From Diphasiastrum complanatum (Eukaryota; Streptophyta; Lycopodiopsida; Lycopodiales; Lycopodiaceae): a stretch of 64,000 bases of DNA. Both the position numbers and the translations under genes were made by a program. The stretch lies in contig CM055106.1 of the NCBI GenBank assembly GCA_029204225.1, forward strand, positions 3,216,665 through 3,280,664. Reading direction: 5' to 3'. Numbering within the stretch: position 1 is the first letter of the stretch; the number at the start of each line of letters is the position of its first letter. The notes beneath the pieces are model-generated. The model was not told the origin of the DNA, did not search any database, and saw only the letters and a program-made list of their open reading frames with translations. Below are positions 24,101-33,561 of the stretch, one piece after another.

Positions 24101-24526
24101 GGTCATGAAGGCATCATGATCTGCTTCTCGAATAGGCTATGGAACTTCTGCAGCTGCATTTGTCACTTGATTCGACTGTCCCTTGCTATTGTTCTTCGCT
24201 TGAAGTATTTGGCAGTCTTGAATTTCATGGTTGTTTTGTTTGCAGTATCTGTAGAACAGCTTCTTCTTTGTCTACGGATTCGACTGTTCCTTGTGTTGAG
24301 CTAATTTCTAGTTTGGCTTTGATTGCTTCGGGCCTTTCTTCTTCTTCTGCTTTGTCGTGCTCTTGTTGGTGTACAAGGCGTGAGAATTAGTTGAGGAACT
24401 CGAGGCTTCATTCCTTCGCGTGTCTTCCTGCAACAACATAGTAATGACTCTTGAAAGAGTCAATTCTGGATGAGTCGTGATGATCATCACCCAGTTGTCG
24501 TAAGAACTTGGCAAGCTTGTAAGCAG
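21130..24526 (-). pseudogene. Copia-4 pol and gag C-terminus, dead
   Basis: Older Copia of a second family (family B), minus strand, broken into many frames. Read 5' to 3': gag C-terminus (LPSSYDNWVMIITTHPEL, near 24500), a weak knuckle region, protease with DFGATQHMTS in place of D-S-G, GAG-pre-integrase (23860-23642), and an integrase that jumps from FKERGEK straight to YDPDTQQIF (23340-23290), losing the catalytic region. Reverse transcriptase follows in 23080-22265, with YIDN in place of YVDD, then the RT-RNase H link (22183-21881) and RNase H end (21694-21371, DNQSAIALSTNPRFHSRSKHIE). Protease, integrase and reverse transcriptase are all inactivated. Copia-3 separates this part from its gag start at 30.4-30.8 kb. 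Confidence 0.9.
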
Positions 24527-25179
24527 TGTGAAAAACTCAGATCCAAAAGATGCTAAAGTTTCATAAAGATCTTGGCCATGGAAGTTATGCACATCTAGAT
24601 TGAAAAAATGATAGAAATTGTGATGTTAAGCATACTAAACATCAACTAAACATCAAAATCTGATCATAAGCTTCCACAAACAGAAACTTGCTGTCCCTGT
24701 CCGTACTTCAGAGCCTACAACCTGCATTTCACACGTGTGAAGCCATAGCAACAAAGAAATCACAATTCTAGTGGCTAGAATGCAAGATATGAACAAAAAA
24801 GTGAGAGAGAAGAAGATGGACCTTCAAAGAGCATAACATTCATTCAATAGAATGAAAATGAGATGTGTACATACTCGTGGAGATGGCTATTTATAGCAGC
24901 CATAGTGCCTCTTGGCCACTTGTCTTATGATAGGCTAAAATTGGGGTCCAATAGGATTCACCCATATACCTAGAAATTTGGTCAAATAGGAATGCACCAA
25001 ATTATGAGCCAATAGAAGAGCTCCACACTCGACCTCCTCTAATTAATGTGACCTCAAAAGTAGTGTACACATACTTTGGGCCTCTACATACATGTATGAA
25101 CCTATCTCTAACTTTTATTTGGCCATAGGCCTACAAAATCTCAAGTTAGGAAAATACTACTAGTTGACAATTTTTCACA
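24527..25179 (-). repeat. Copia-3 3' LTR
   Basis: 653 bp, TGTGAAAAACTC to TTTTTCACA. It contains CACACGTGTG at 24730-24739 and a TATA-like CTATAAATAG on the minus strand near 24892. The gag-pol stop codon (TGA, 25175-25177) lies inside its first five bases on the coding strand. Confidence 0.96.
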
Positions 25180-28100
25180 CTCCCTCTTCAACTAGTTTTA
25201 GCATAGATTTAGAAAGTACACCAAGACTTGTTCTATGCTTGAAAAATAAGTCCTTTCCCAATGCTTTGGTAAAGATATCAGCCACACATTCCTTTGATGG
25301 GACATGTTCAAGCTTGATCTCTTTTGCCAACACTTGTTCTCTCACAAAATGGTAAGCCACCTCGATATGTTTGCTCCTTGCATGGAAAACCGGATTGCTT
25401 GCTAGACTTTGGGCTGAAAGGTTGTCACAAAAGATGATTGGACTCTCTGAAAAATCCAGCAAATGAAGCTCCATAATCATCCTCTTGATCCACACCATCT
25501 CCTTTGTGCATGATGTCAAAGCTTTGTACTCGGCCTCACTAGAAGAAAGTGATATAGTTGCTTGTTTCTTCGACATCCATGAGATAGCTCCATCACCTAT
25601 GAAAATAGCATGTGCATTTATGGATTTTCTATCCATAAGGTCTCCTGCAAAATCTGAATCTGAAAAACCAAATAAGTTAGGTGATGAGCCTCTATAAACA
25701 ATGCCAAAATCTTTTGTTCCCGAGATGTATCTCAAGATCCTCTTTCCTAGTTTCCAATGTTCTATGCTAGGATCTTGCATGAATTGGCTTAATCTACCAA
25801 CACAATAAGATAAATCAGGTCTTGTGATGGTTAGATATATAAGAGAACCTATTAGCTTCCTATAGAGAGTAATGTCCTCGAAGGATCTTTCATTACCTCT
25901 TATAGTTAGCTTTACATGTGATTCCATAGGTGTATCAATAGGATTTGCATCTACCATATGAAATCTATTGAGAATAGAAATAGCATACTTCTCTTGTGAA
26001 ATAAAAGTGATTTGAGAAGTTCTAATTACTTCTATTCCTAAGATATAGCTCAAAAGACCAAGATCATGCACTTCAAATTCCTTTTTTAGTGCTTTCTTGA
26101 TATCTTCTATATCTTCCTTGTTCCCTCCACTTAAAATAATGTCATCCACATAAATTAGAAGGATTGTAACATCATTAGCACTAATTCTAAAGTAAAGTGA
26201 ATGATCATACTCACTCATAGTGAAGTTTTGAGAAAGTAGAAAAGAGTTAAGCCTAGCATACCAACTCCTTGGTGCTTGCTTAAGACCATACAAACTTTTT
26301 TGTAGAAAACACACATGATTAGGCTTGCTATGAGAAACATAGCTCTCGGGTTGCTCCATGTAGACTTCCTCTTCAAGATCACCATTCAAGAAAGCATTAG
26401 AAATGTCTAATTTCCAAAGATCCCATCCATAAAGAGTTGCAAGGGAAATGATTACTCTTATGCTCACCATCTTTGCCACGGGTGCAAAGGTTTCCTCATA
26501 GTCAATGCCATGCTCTTGAGCATAACCTTTAGCCACCAACCTTGCCTTCAACTTGTTGATAGATCCATCTTGATTTGTCTTTACCTTGAAGATCCATTTG
26601 CATCCAATTGCACTTTTGCCCTTTGGAAGCTCCACCAATCTCCATGTGTTGTTCTTCATAAGTGCTTCAAACTCAAGATCCATTGCTTGGATCCATTCCT
26701 CTTCTTGCCTTGCTTCATCTACACATGAAGGTACATCAAAAGAAGTTAGGAAAGCATAGTTGGATCCATCCACCACTTGCTTACCTTTGCCATCATAAGT
26801 GAGCCTTGAGGGTTTCACTTTATGCCTTGGAGTTCTCCTTGGAATTTGACTTGAAGAGGCTTCTTCAACATCCACATCCAATGTGTCATCAACTCCATTG
26901 TCATCAAGCACATTAGTTGCAACAACACCATCATCACTTGAAACAACTTTTGGAATGTTACCTTCATCAAAAATGACATCCCTACTTGTGAACACTTTCT
27001 TGATTGAAGGAACATAAATCCTATATGCTTTGCTTACTTCACTATAACCAACAAAAATGCCCTTTCTTGAAGATGGATCCTCCTTAGTTCTATCATCAAG
27101 AGTAATGTTGAAGTAGCAAATGCATCCAAAAGTTCTTAGAAACTTGACATTAGGCTTCGTACCAAACAAAGCTTCAAAAGGGGTTTTTCCTTCCAATACA
27201 ACACTTGGCCATCTATTGCATAGGAAATTTGCACACAACAAAGCATCACTCCAAAAAGGTTTAGGAAGATTAGCATTCAATCTCATTGCCTTTGCACTCT
27301 CACACAAGGTTCTATTCTTCCTCTCGGCCACTCCATTTTGTTGTGGTGTTCTTGGACATGTGTACTCCCTCTTGATCCCATGCTCATCGCAAAAGGCTTT
27401 GAATTTGTTAGAAATGTATTCACCACCATTGTCGCTCCTCAAGCATTTGATTGTGGTTGTAAATTGAGTCTCAATAGCAACTTTGAACTTGACAAACACA
27501 TCAAACACCTCATCCTTGCTCTTTAGTAGATAAACCCAACAAAATCTACTAAAATCATCAATGAAAGTTACATACATCTTAGCACCTCCATTGCTAATTG
27601 TAGTAACACCATGAATATCCGAATGCAAGAGAGAAAAAGGCATCTTAGATCTAGATATAGATCTAGTATATGGCAATCTATGTGATTTAGACAAAGCACA
27701 TTCTTCACAAACATGATTCAAGCAAGTAAGAGACTTGGGAAGTCCCCTTACTACCTCCTTTTTGGCTATTACCTCCAAGGCCTTGTAGTTGAGATGTCCC
27801 ATCCTTTTATGCCATACCTCTTGAATTGACATTTGTTCATTTGCCATGCATCCAACTTGGTTAGCAACAACACATGCATCAAGCTTGAACAATTTCCCTT
27901 GCCTTTTCCCTTTTGCAATGATACTACACCCCTTTTTGATCAAGCAAGCATCACCATCAAACTCAACTTTGAATCCTTTGTCAAGCATTTGGCTTACACT
28001 AAGTAAGTTCTTGGTAATGGATGGAATGAGCAAAACATCTTTCAATTCTATATTCCTATTTGTAGAAAGTGAAATAGGAATTGTGCCAATCCCCTTGATT

Positions 28101-29125
28101 GCACACTCACCATCATTTGCGGTATAGATTACCTTCCTATCACCATCAAATGCCATTAAAGATGAAAAATACTCTTTATGATATGTCATATGAGAAGTGG
28201 CTCCACTATCAATCCACCAAGGATCAATGTCTCCATGATTAGCCAACAAGCAAGATGACATAACAAAAGCATCATTTGAAAGAAGCTCATCCCCACCCTC
28301 ATCAATAGTTAGATTGGTTTGCTTTTCCCCTTGATCCCTCTTTTTCTTAAAACAATCACTAGCAAAATGCCCTTTGACTCCACAATAGAAACATTTTAGC
28401 TTAGATCTATCCTTCTTTTTGCCAAAAGTAGAGTGCTCACCTTGGTCTTGCCCTTTAGACCAATTGCTTTTACCTTTGCCCTTGAACTTGCCTTTAGAGA
28501 ACATTGCCTCCTCTTCTCCTCCTTGAGATGTAGAAGATGCTCCCACTCTTGCTTGCAACCTGAATTCTTCAGCCAACAAGACCTCTTGCAAGTCTCCAAC
28601 ACTTGGTAAACATTTTTGGATAGCATAACTTTGAACAAGATTAGCATGATCATCCAACAAGCCATTGAGAATCACTTGAACAAGCTCCTCATTATTTATG
28701 CCATCATTAATGCATGCTAACTCATCATTCAATGCTTTAACTCTCAAAACAAAAGCATGTCCATTCTCACTCTTCTTTTGCATACAAGAAAAGATTTGCC
28801 TTCTTAAAGTCAACACTCTAGAAGTAGACTTGGATTCATAAACCTTCTTCAAGGCTTCCCAAGCTTCACTAGATGATGTGCACTTACCAACCTCTTTGAT
28901 AAGCTCATTTGTCACATTCATCTTGATCATGTGAAGGGCTTTCTTTGCCCTCTTGTCATACCTCAATTGTTCTTGAGGTGCCAAAGGTCTCTCCTCCACA
29001 CCTACAACAATATCCATCAACTCATTCATCTCAAGCAAAGACTCCATCCTTACTTTCCAAGTAGAATAGTTGAGGGAGGTAAGCCTATCATTGCTTTCCA
29101 ACATGTAGCCTCCATTTGTAGCCAT
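25175..29125 (-). CDS. Copia-3 gag-pol polyprotein, intact
   Basis: 1316-codon Ty1/Copia polyprotein, a full single frame. Order: gag (starts MATNGGYMLESNDRL), CCHC knuckle CFYCGVKGHFASDC, protease DSGATSHMT, GAG-pre-integrase, integrase zinc finger (WHKRMGHLN, CEECALSKSH), integrase catalytic Asp (HSDIHG), Asp (RSDNGGEY) and Glu (VAERKNRT), reverse transcriptase with YVDDIILSG, and RNase H with DSDFAGD, SEAEYKAL and CDNLSAQ. All expected acidic catalytic residues are present. The ATG at 29125 matches the start of Copia-2 gag. The stop overlaps the 3' LTR (GTG TGA, where TGTGA is the LTR start), so the purine tract GAAGAGGGAG is itself coding. One frame with no visible frameshift site implies that Gag is made by processing or from other transcripts. 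Confidence 0.97.
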   Translation of the reverse strand: MATNGGYMLESNDRLTSLNYSTWKVRMESLLEMNELMDIVVGVEERPLAPQEQLRYDKRAKKALHMIKMNVTNELIKEVGKCTSSSEAWEALKKVYESKSTSRVLTLRRQIFSCMQKKSENGHAFVLRVKALNDELACINDGINNEELVQVILNGLLDDHANLVQSYAIQKCLPSVGDLQEVLLAEEFRLQARVGASSTSQGGEEEAMFSKGKFKGKGKSNWSKGQDQGEHSTFGKKKDRSKLKCFYCGVKGHFASDCFKKKRDQGEKQTNLTIDEGGDELLSNDAFVMSSCLLANHGDIDPWWIDSGATSHMTYHKEYFSSLMAFDGDRKVIYTANDGECAIKGIGTIPISLSTNRNIELKDVLLIPSITKNLLSVSQMLDKGFKVEFDGDACLIKKGCSIIAKGKRQGKLFKLDACVVANQVGCMANEQMSIQEVWHKRMGHLNYKALEVIAKKEVVRGLPKSLTCLNHVCEECALSKSHRLPYTRSISRSKMPFSLLHSDIHGVTTISNGGAKMYVTFIDDFSRFCWVYLLKSKDEVFDVFVKFKVAIETQFTTTIKCLRSDNGGEYISNKFKAFCDEHGIKREYTCPRTPQQNGVAERKNRTLCESAKAMRLNANLPKPFWSDALLCANFLCNRWPSVVLEGKTPFEALFGTKPNVKFLRTFGCICYFNITLDDRTKEDPSSRKGIFVGYSEVSKAYRIYVPSIKKVFTSRDVIFDEGNIPKVVSSDDGVVATNVLDDNGVDDTLDVDVEEASSSQIPRRTPRHKVKPSRLTYDGKGKQVVDGSNYAFLTSFDVPSCVDEARQEEEWIQAMDLEFEALMKNNTWRLVELPKGKSAIGCKWIFKVKTNQDGSINKLKARLVAKGYAQEHGIDYEETFAPVAKMVSIRVIISLATLYGWDLWKLDISNAFLNGDLEEEVYMEQPESYVSHSKPNHVCFLQKSLYGLKQAPRSWYARLNSFLLSQNFTMSEYDHSLYFRISANDVTILLIYVDDIILSGGNKEDIEDIKKALKKEFEVHDLGLLSYILGIEVIRTSQITFISQEKYAISILNRFHMVDANPIDTPMESHVKLTIRGNERSFEDITLYRKLIGSLIYLTITRPDLSYCVGRLSQFMQDPSIEHWKLGKRILRYISGTKDFGIVYRGSSPNLFGFSDSDFAGDLMDRKSINAHAIFIGDGAISWMSKKQATISLSSSEAEYKALTSCTKEMVWIKRMIMELHLLDFSESPIIFCDNLSAQSLASNPVFHARSKHIEVAYHFVREQVLAKEIKLEHVPSKECVADIFTKALGKDLFFKHRTSLGVLSKSMLKLVEEGV

Positions 29126-29734
29126 GTTGCAATGATTGATCTCTGATCTTTGACCTGTTCCAATGCACTAAGCACTCTCTTGAATCAACAAATGAAACAC
29201 AAGAAGAAATCACAAAGATTTGGAACCTAAAACCTTACTTTTTCTCTCTTTTCCTCACTTTTTCCTTAATTTTAGCCACTAGTTTTATGATTTCTTGATC
29301 AAACCAAGACCAAACCTCAATATACTTGCTTTTCCCTCACTCCTAAGATTGAAATACACTCTTGAATCATTCAGCAAACTGAAAATCAGAGGGTTACATC
29401 AATTTTGAAGTTTTTGACATGAAGAAGCAAGAAATTGAATCAAAAAACTATATGCTAGAATGGAAAACTAATAGGATCTTGTTGGATCTTGCATCTCCCT
29501 CTTTCCAAAACAATTTTTGTCTCCTTATTCTGATAAGTACAGAGGGAATTCGCCCTACTTCAATTGAAATGCATACAAATGATGTTTTGATCACAAAGAT
29601 CCAATTTCTACACATAAATCAACAAGATTTTTAGCTAGAAACTTGATTGGAATGCTACAAAAGCAAACTCGCCCACAAATCTCTTCTAAATCTGGCAAAA
29701 CCTGCACATTTGGCCGCCTAATGCTCTGATACCA
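29126..29734 (-). other. Copia-3 leader and primer binding site
   Basis: Untranslated leader. The primer site, complement of GCTCTGATACCA at 29723-29734, abuts the LTR terminus at 29735 and fits initiator tRNA-Met. No frame of note. Confidence 0.93.
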
Positions 29735-30387
29735 TGTGAAAAACTCAGATCCAAAAGATGCTAAAGTTTCATAAAGATCTTGGCCATGGAAGTTATGCAC
29801 ATCTAGATTGAAAAAATGATAGAAATTGTGATGTTAAGCATACTAAACATCAACTAAACATCAAAATCTGATCATAAGCTTCCACAAACAGAAACTTGCT
29901 GTCCCTGTCCGTACTTCAGAGCCTACAACCTGCATTTCACACGTGTGAAGCCATAGCAACAAAGAAATCACAATTCTAGTGGCTAGAATGCAAGATATGA
30001 ACAAAAAAGTGAGAGAGAAGAAGATGGACCTTCAAAGAGCATAACATTCATTCAATAGAATGAAAATGAGATGTGTACATACTCGTGGAGATGGCTATTT
30101 ATAGCAGCCATAGTGCCTCTTGGCCACTTGTCTTATGATAGGCTAAAATTGGGGTCCAATAGGATTCACCCATATACCTAGAAATTTGGTCAAATAGGAA
30201 TGCACCAAATTATGAGCCAATAGAAGAGCTCCACACTCGACCTCCTCTAATTAATGTGACCTCAAAAGTAGTGTACACATACTTTGGGCCTCTACATACA
30301 TGTATGAACCTATCTCTAACTTTTATTTGGCCATAGGCCTACAAAATCTCAAGTTAGGAAAATACTACTAGTTGACAATTTTTCACA
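29735..30387 (-). repeat. Copia-3 5' LTR
   Basis: 653-bp copy that looks the same as 24527-25179 by eye, with CACACGTGTG at 29938-29947 and the TATA-like CTATAAATAG on the minus strand near 30100. It is followed by the target duplication AGCAG. Confidence 0.96.
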
Positions 30388-30844
30388 AGCAGTTGCATCA
30401 CTGCGTCTGATCGTCTATGACAGATCCGACAGCGGCCATTTGTCTTAGCAGGTTCTTGAATTGATTAATGTGATTCTGCAGAGAATCACGATTCGTCATC
30501 TTGAGGGAGTAGAATTTCTTTCGAAGATGTAGCTTGGAAGCTATATCTCACACTTTGTATAGTGTGCTCAAGATAATCCGGACTTCTTTCGATGTCTGAG
30601 CCTCAGATACATGGCCAATTTGGGTATCCGTGATGTTGAGGATGATCAGCGCGAAAGCTTTTCCATCCTTCAACTTCCATCTAGCGATTGCCGCGTCGTC
30701 CGCTTCGGGTTTCCCTTCTGCACCTATAACAACGTCGTACAATTCTTTTGCCATTAGTATAGTTTTCATCTTAAATTTCCACAGATGGTAATTGGCTCCA
30801 TCAAGCTTGTCCATGATAGGTATGGCTTTCCCTTGGAAATCCAT
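30388..30844 (-). pseudogene. Copia-4 gag N-terminal part
   Basis: Gag start of family B: ATG at 30844 (MDFQGKAIPIMDKLDGANYH), running as an open frame to 30548, then broken. It continues across Copia-3 into 24526 (MQLL then TSLPSSYDNW), which shows that Copia-3 split one gag gene. The protein resembles Copia gag with a DUF4219-like start (GANYHLWKFKM). Confidence 0.88.
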
Positions 30845-31633
30845 GTGGAAGAATTAGTCTAAGTGATAGGAGAAACTATTAGTGACTTAAGTATGAAAAT
30901 CTGATATTTAAAGAATAAGAAAACAATTACTCTATCGGCTAGTAGAGTCTTGTACTGTGGAAGCAAATCAAGCTATGAAGATAGCTCTGATACCATGTTG
31001 GAGAGAGGGGGAGAATAAATGACGAACATGAACGAGAAGCGAACTCGAACAGAAAATGTTTGTGCACAACAAAATGAATTATTTGACTCTCACCGTAAGC
31101 ATGACTACGCCTATCAGAATGAAGAGAATTTTAGTGATAGAAATCACAGTCATTCTAGATTACGTAGCCAAACATTTAATGAATGAAGCGCTAGATGAAT
31201 AATTTGTCGCAAATTGCAAGACATATTATCTGTCGCGAATGATTCACAAAGAGCTAGACTGTGCTCGACTGATAATTAGTCGCGAATTGTTCACGAAAGA
31301 CAAGACTAAAAGTTGATCATCTATTACCAGAAAGAGCAGCTAGAAAGATCAGACAAAATGAAGAACAGGCATAACAATATTAACACAGATCTGAATGCAG
31401 AACAAAGAGTTGTATCAAATTAAGTATATCATGTATACAAGTTAATAATGCGGTAGAGCACAATACAATAGCGGTCAAAACCGCGTGTCCTACGAGGCTT
31501 ATTTTGTCTGTAATGAGGAATGAAACCTCTTCTCTTAGTCTCTTCTTCACTCATAATGGTGTCCAAAATATGTATACATACATAATATTACAGGTGTGCA
31601 GATGTGAAAGTACAGAGTGGATGTGCTGTCTGT
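30845..31633 (-). repeat. Copia-4 leader, primer site and 5' LTR (right copy)
   Basis: A short leader is followed by the primer site (complement of GCTCTGATACCA, 30984-30995) and the LTR from 30996 (TGTTGGAGAGAGGGG). The LTR matches the left copy up to GCTGTCTGT at 31633, then diverges, lacking the terminal ~15 bp (TGGGATTTAGGACAG on the element strand). No target duplication could be identified. Confidence 0.78.
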
Positions 31634-31703
31634 AGGAGATCGTGGGTGGCTGCAATTGTTGTCCAATCTGTCAGCGCAACTGCATGGAGTGAGCATAAAA
31701 AGG

Positions 31704-31996
31704 GTGCGACGTCAGCCAGTGCTGAAGTGAACGCTGGTGATGATGCAAAAAGTGGGTCACTCTTACAAATGGCCTTAGGATAAGATTTACAGGGTGCCTT
31801 AGCTTTTAGGGCACTTCGACATTTTGTAGTGTCCCCTTTTTGCCTGTCACCATAACCTATGTAAAAACACAGTGTTCGCGATTCTTTTGCCCTTTATTCG
31901 TCCGTGCGAATTTACATGTAAATATGCAGGCTGCGTGACAACATTAGTAAATATGCAGCAATTATGGAGGCAGAAAAAAAATGGGATTTAGGACAG
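31704..31996 (+). repeat. Inverted copy of the Copia-4 3' internal end
   Basis: 293 bp that matches the reverse complement of 21099-21397, from the RNase H tail (GTCAGCCAGTGCTGAAGTG) through the purine tract (GGAGGCAGAAAAAAAA) to the first LTR bases TGGGATTTAGGACAG. It therefore lies in the opposite orientation to the Copia-4 LTR 70 bp to its left. The copies differ by point changes and small indels. The 70 bp between (31634-31703) is unassigned. Confidence 0.85.
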
Positions 31997-32329
31997 TAGA
32001 AGGAGTAAATCCAACAATAGGCTTACCTCAAGTATCTATTCATTGTGGAAAGTGAGGATGGAGTCACTTCTTGAAATGAATGATGTTTTGGATATTGTTG
32101 TAGGTTTGAGGAGAGACCAGCAAATCAACAAGATAAAATGAGGTATGATAAGAGGGCCAAAAGGGCTCTACACATGATTAAGATGAATGTTACCAATGAA
32201 CTTCTCAAGGAAGTTGGTAAGTGCACATCATCTTTGGAGGCTTGGAAAGCTTTGAAGAAGCTTTATGAATCCAAGTCTACATCAAGAGTGCTTACTCTTA
32301 GGAGACAAATCTTTCAAAGTTTGTGTCAA
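31997..32329 (+). pseudogene. Copia gag fragment, Copia-2 family
   Basis: Plus-strand piece of Copia gag similar to Copia-2 gag (style VRMESLLEMNDVLDIVVG, YDKRAKRALHMIKMNV, ELLKEVGKCTSS, YESKSTSRVLTLRRQIF). It has frame breaks near 32110 and ends near 32325 where unrelated sequence begins. Neither ATG nor primer site is preserved. Confidence 0.85.
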
Positions 32330-32462
32330 AAATTGTGAACTCTTGCAACTTTGCCGCGATGTGAAGTGAAGTGGCACGAAGCGAAGGTCAAATGGCGAAC
32401 GATTCGCAAAAGTCACCGTACCTCGAAAATCCTAAGACATGAAGTGAAGCAAAACTCGAAGA
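32330..32462. other. Unassigned segment at the LARD breakpoint
   Basis: 133 bp between the gag fragment and the body of the LARD 5' LTR. It does not match the first 110 bp of the 3' LTR, which should be here. If the inversion model is right it was originally continuous with sequence left of 6374; both sides share an unusual TTCG/TCATGTC-rich style. Confidence 0.5.
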
Positions 32463-33561
32463 CCGGCGCCAAGTTCCTATGGCTGAAAATCTTTGATCGG
32501 TTCTAGCGGAGTCCAGAGAGCTCAGATCGATGTGCAATCACCTCACACGATCTAGGCATGATTAAAGAAAGCCTGGGGATCAATAAAATCTAGAGAGAGA
32601 AAATGACTTTCTAGAAAGAGAAAATTATAGAGAGAGAAAAACGTGCTTTACCAGCTTTGGTAGAGTGCTTGGTATGAGGGGGGTGTCGAATCACACCAAT
32701 ACTATAGGGGAGTGCAGGTTGCGACTCAGGGCGAGCTCCAACCAAGTCTCAGCCTCCCTTGTTAAAATGTTGTCATGGCTCTCGCCTTGGCATGCTAGCG
32801 CCCCGGAGACTAGGGTCGGTCACACACTTGAAATGTAACCTTCTCAGATTTATCAATAAAGTGGGATTTTTCTCAAACTGACTCTGATTACGGGTTTCAG
32901 TGTTCGGTAAAAGCGCCAGTTGTAAGGCCGCTTCCAAATTTTTAAGCTGGCACATAGCTGAGGGTCGTATCCCGGGACGCTAGCGGTATGCCGTCAGGAC
33001 CATTCGGTCCATGGCGCCAGTGGTATGCTGTCGAGACCATTTGGTCCAGAACTGGTTGTCTCCATATCTGTCGCGGCTTGTGGTTCTGAGTGTTTCTTGC
33101 ATCAACGTGAATGGGTTAAGCTCTTGGGGAACGGGCTCTAACCTGTCGGCTGAGTTGGATGGCTTGCTTGGGTGGAAGTTACCTGTTTATGGCTGTCCAG
33201 TCTAGCATGGCGCCAGGTTGGCTTCCAGCGCTCGTGACGAAGCTTTTAGTTGGTTAAGTCTGATGTAAGACAGACCGCTTGCTTGGAATGGATGTTACTC
33301 GTTTGTAACGAAGCTTCGAGTTGGTTAAGTTTGATGTATGTCAGGCGGCTTGCTTGGAGGGAAGTCACCCACATCAGGACCCCCGATCTGGCATGGCGCC
33401 AGGTTTGATCTCAATGTTGGTTTTCGGAACTTCAAGTTGGTTAAATCTGATCGTTGTTGGCGAGTTGGCTGCTTGTATGTCAAGTGGGTTTGGATGGCAA
33501 GAGTTGAAGGCTAGGAAGCTAAGTCGTGGTTCTCGGCTCCCTTTGGGATGCCTGCGCTACA
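32463..33561 (+). repeat. LARD 5' LTR, headless
   Basis: Matches 36384-37468 nearly throughout, starting CCGGCGCCAAGTTCCTATGG and ending CTTTGGGATGCCTGCGCTACA. It contains AGAGAGAAAATGACTTTCTAG and several GGCGCC words. One block (33310-33350) is absent from the 3' copy. It has diverged clearly from the 3' LTR, so the element is older than Copia-1 and Copia-3. Confidence 0.9.

Larger units (their letters stand above)
24522..30392 (-). mobile_element. Copia-3, intact young Ty1/Copia retrotransposon
   Basis: 5861-bp element on the minus strand with 653-bp LTRs (24527-25179 and 29735-30387), target duplication AGCAG (24522-24526 and 30388-30392), primer site, one uninterrupted gag-pol frame and a purine tract. 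No difference between the LTRs was noticed by eye, and the solo LTR at 17204 also looks the same. All catalytic motifs are present. This is the best candidate here for a recently active, possibly autonomous element. It is inserted in the gag gene of Copia-4. Confidence 0.97.

Noticed and set aside
24527-24592. Protein start reading MHNFHGQDLYETL, seen near 24.6 and 29.8 kb
   Set aside because: It is the translation of the Copia-3 LTR terminus and recurs only because the LTR is duplicated.
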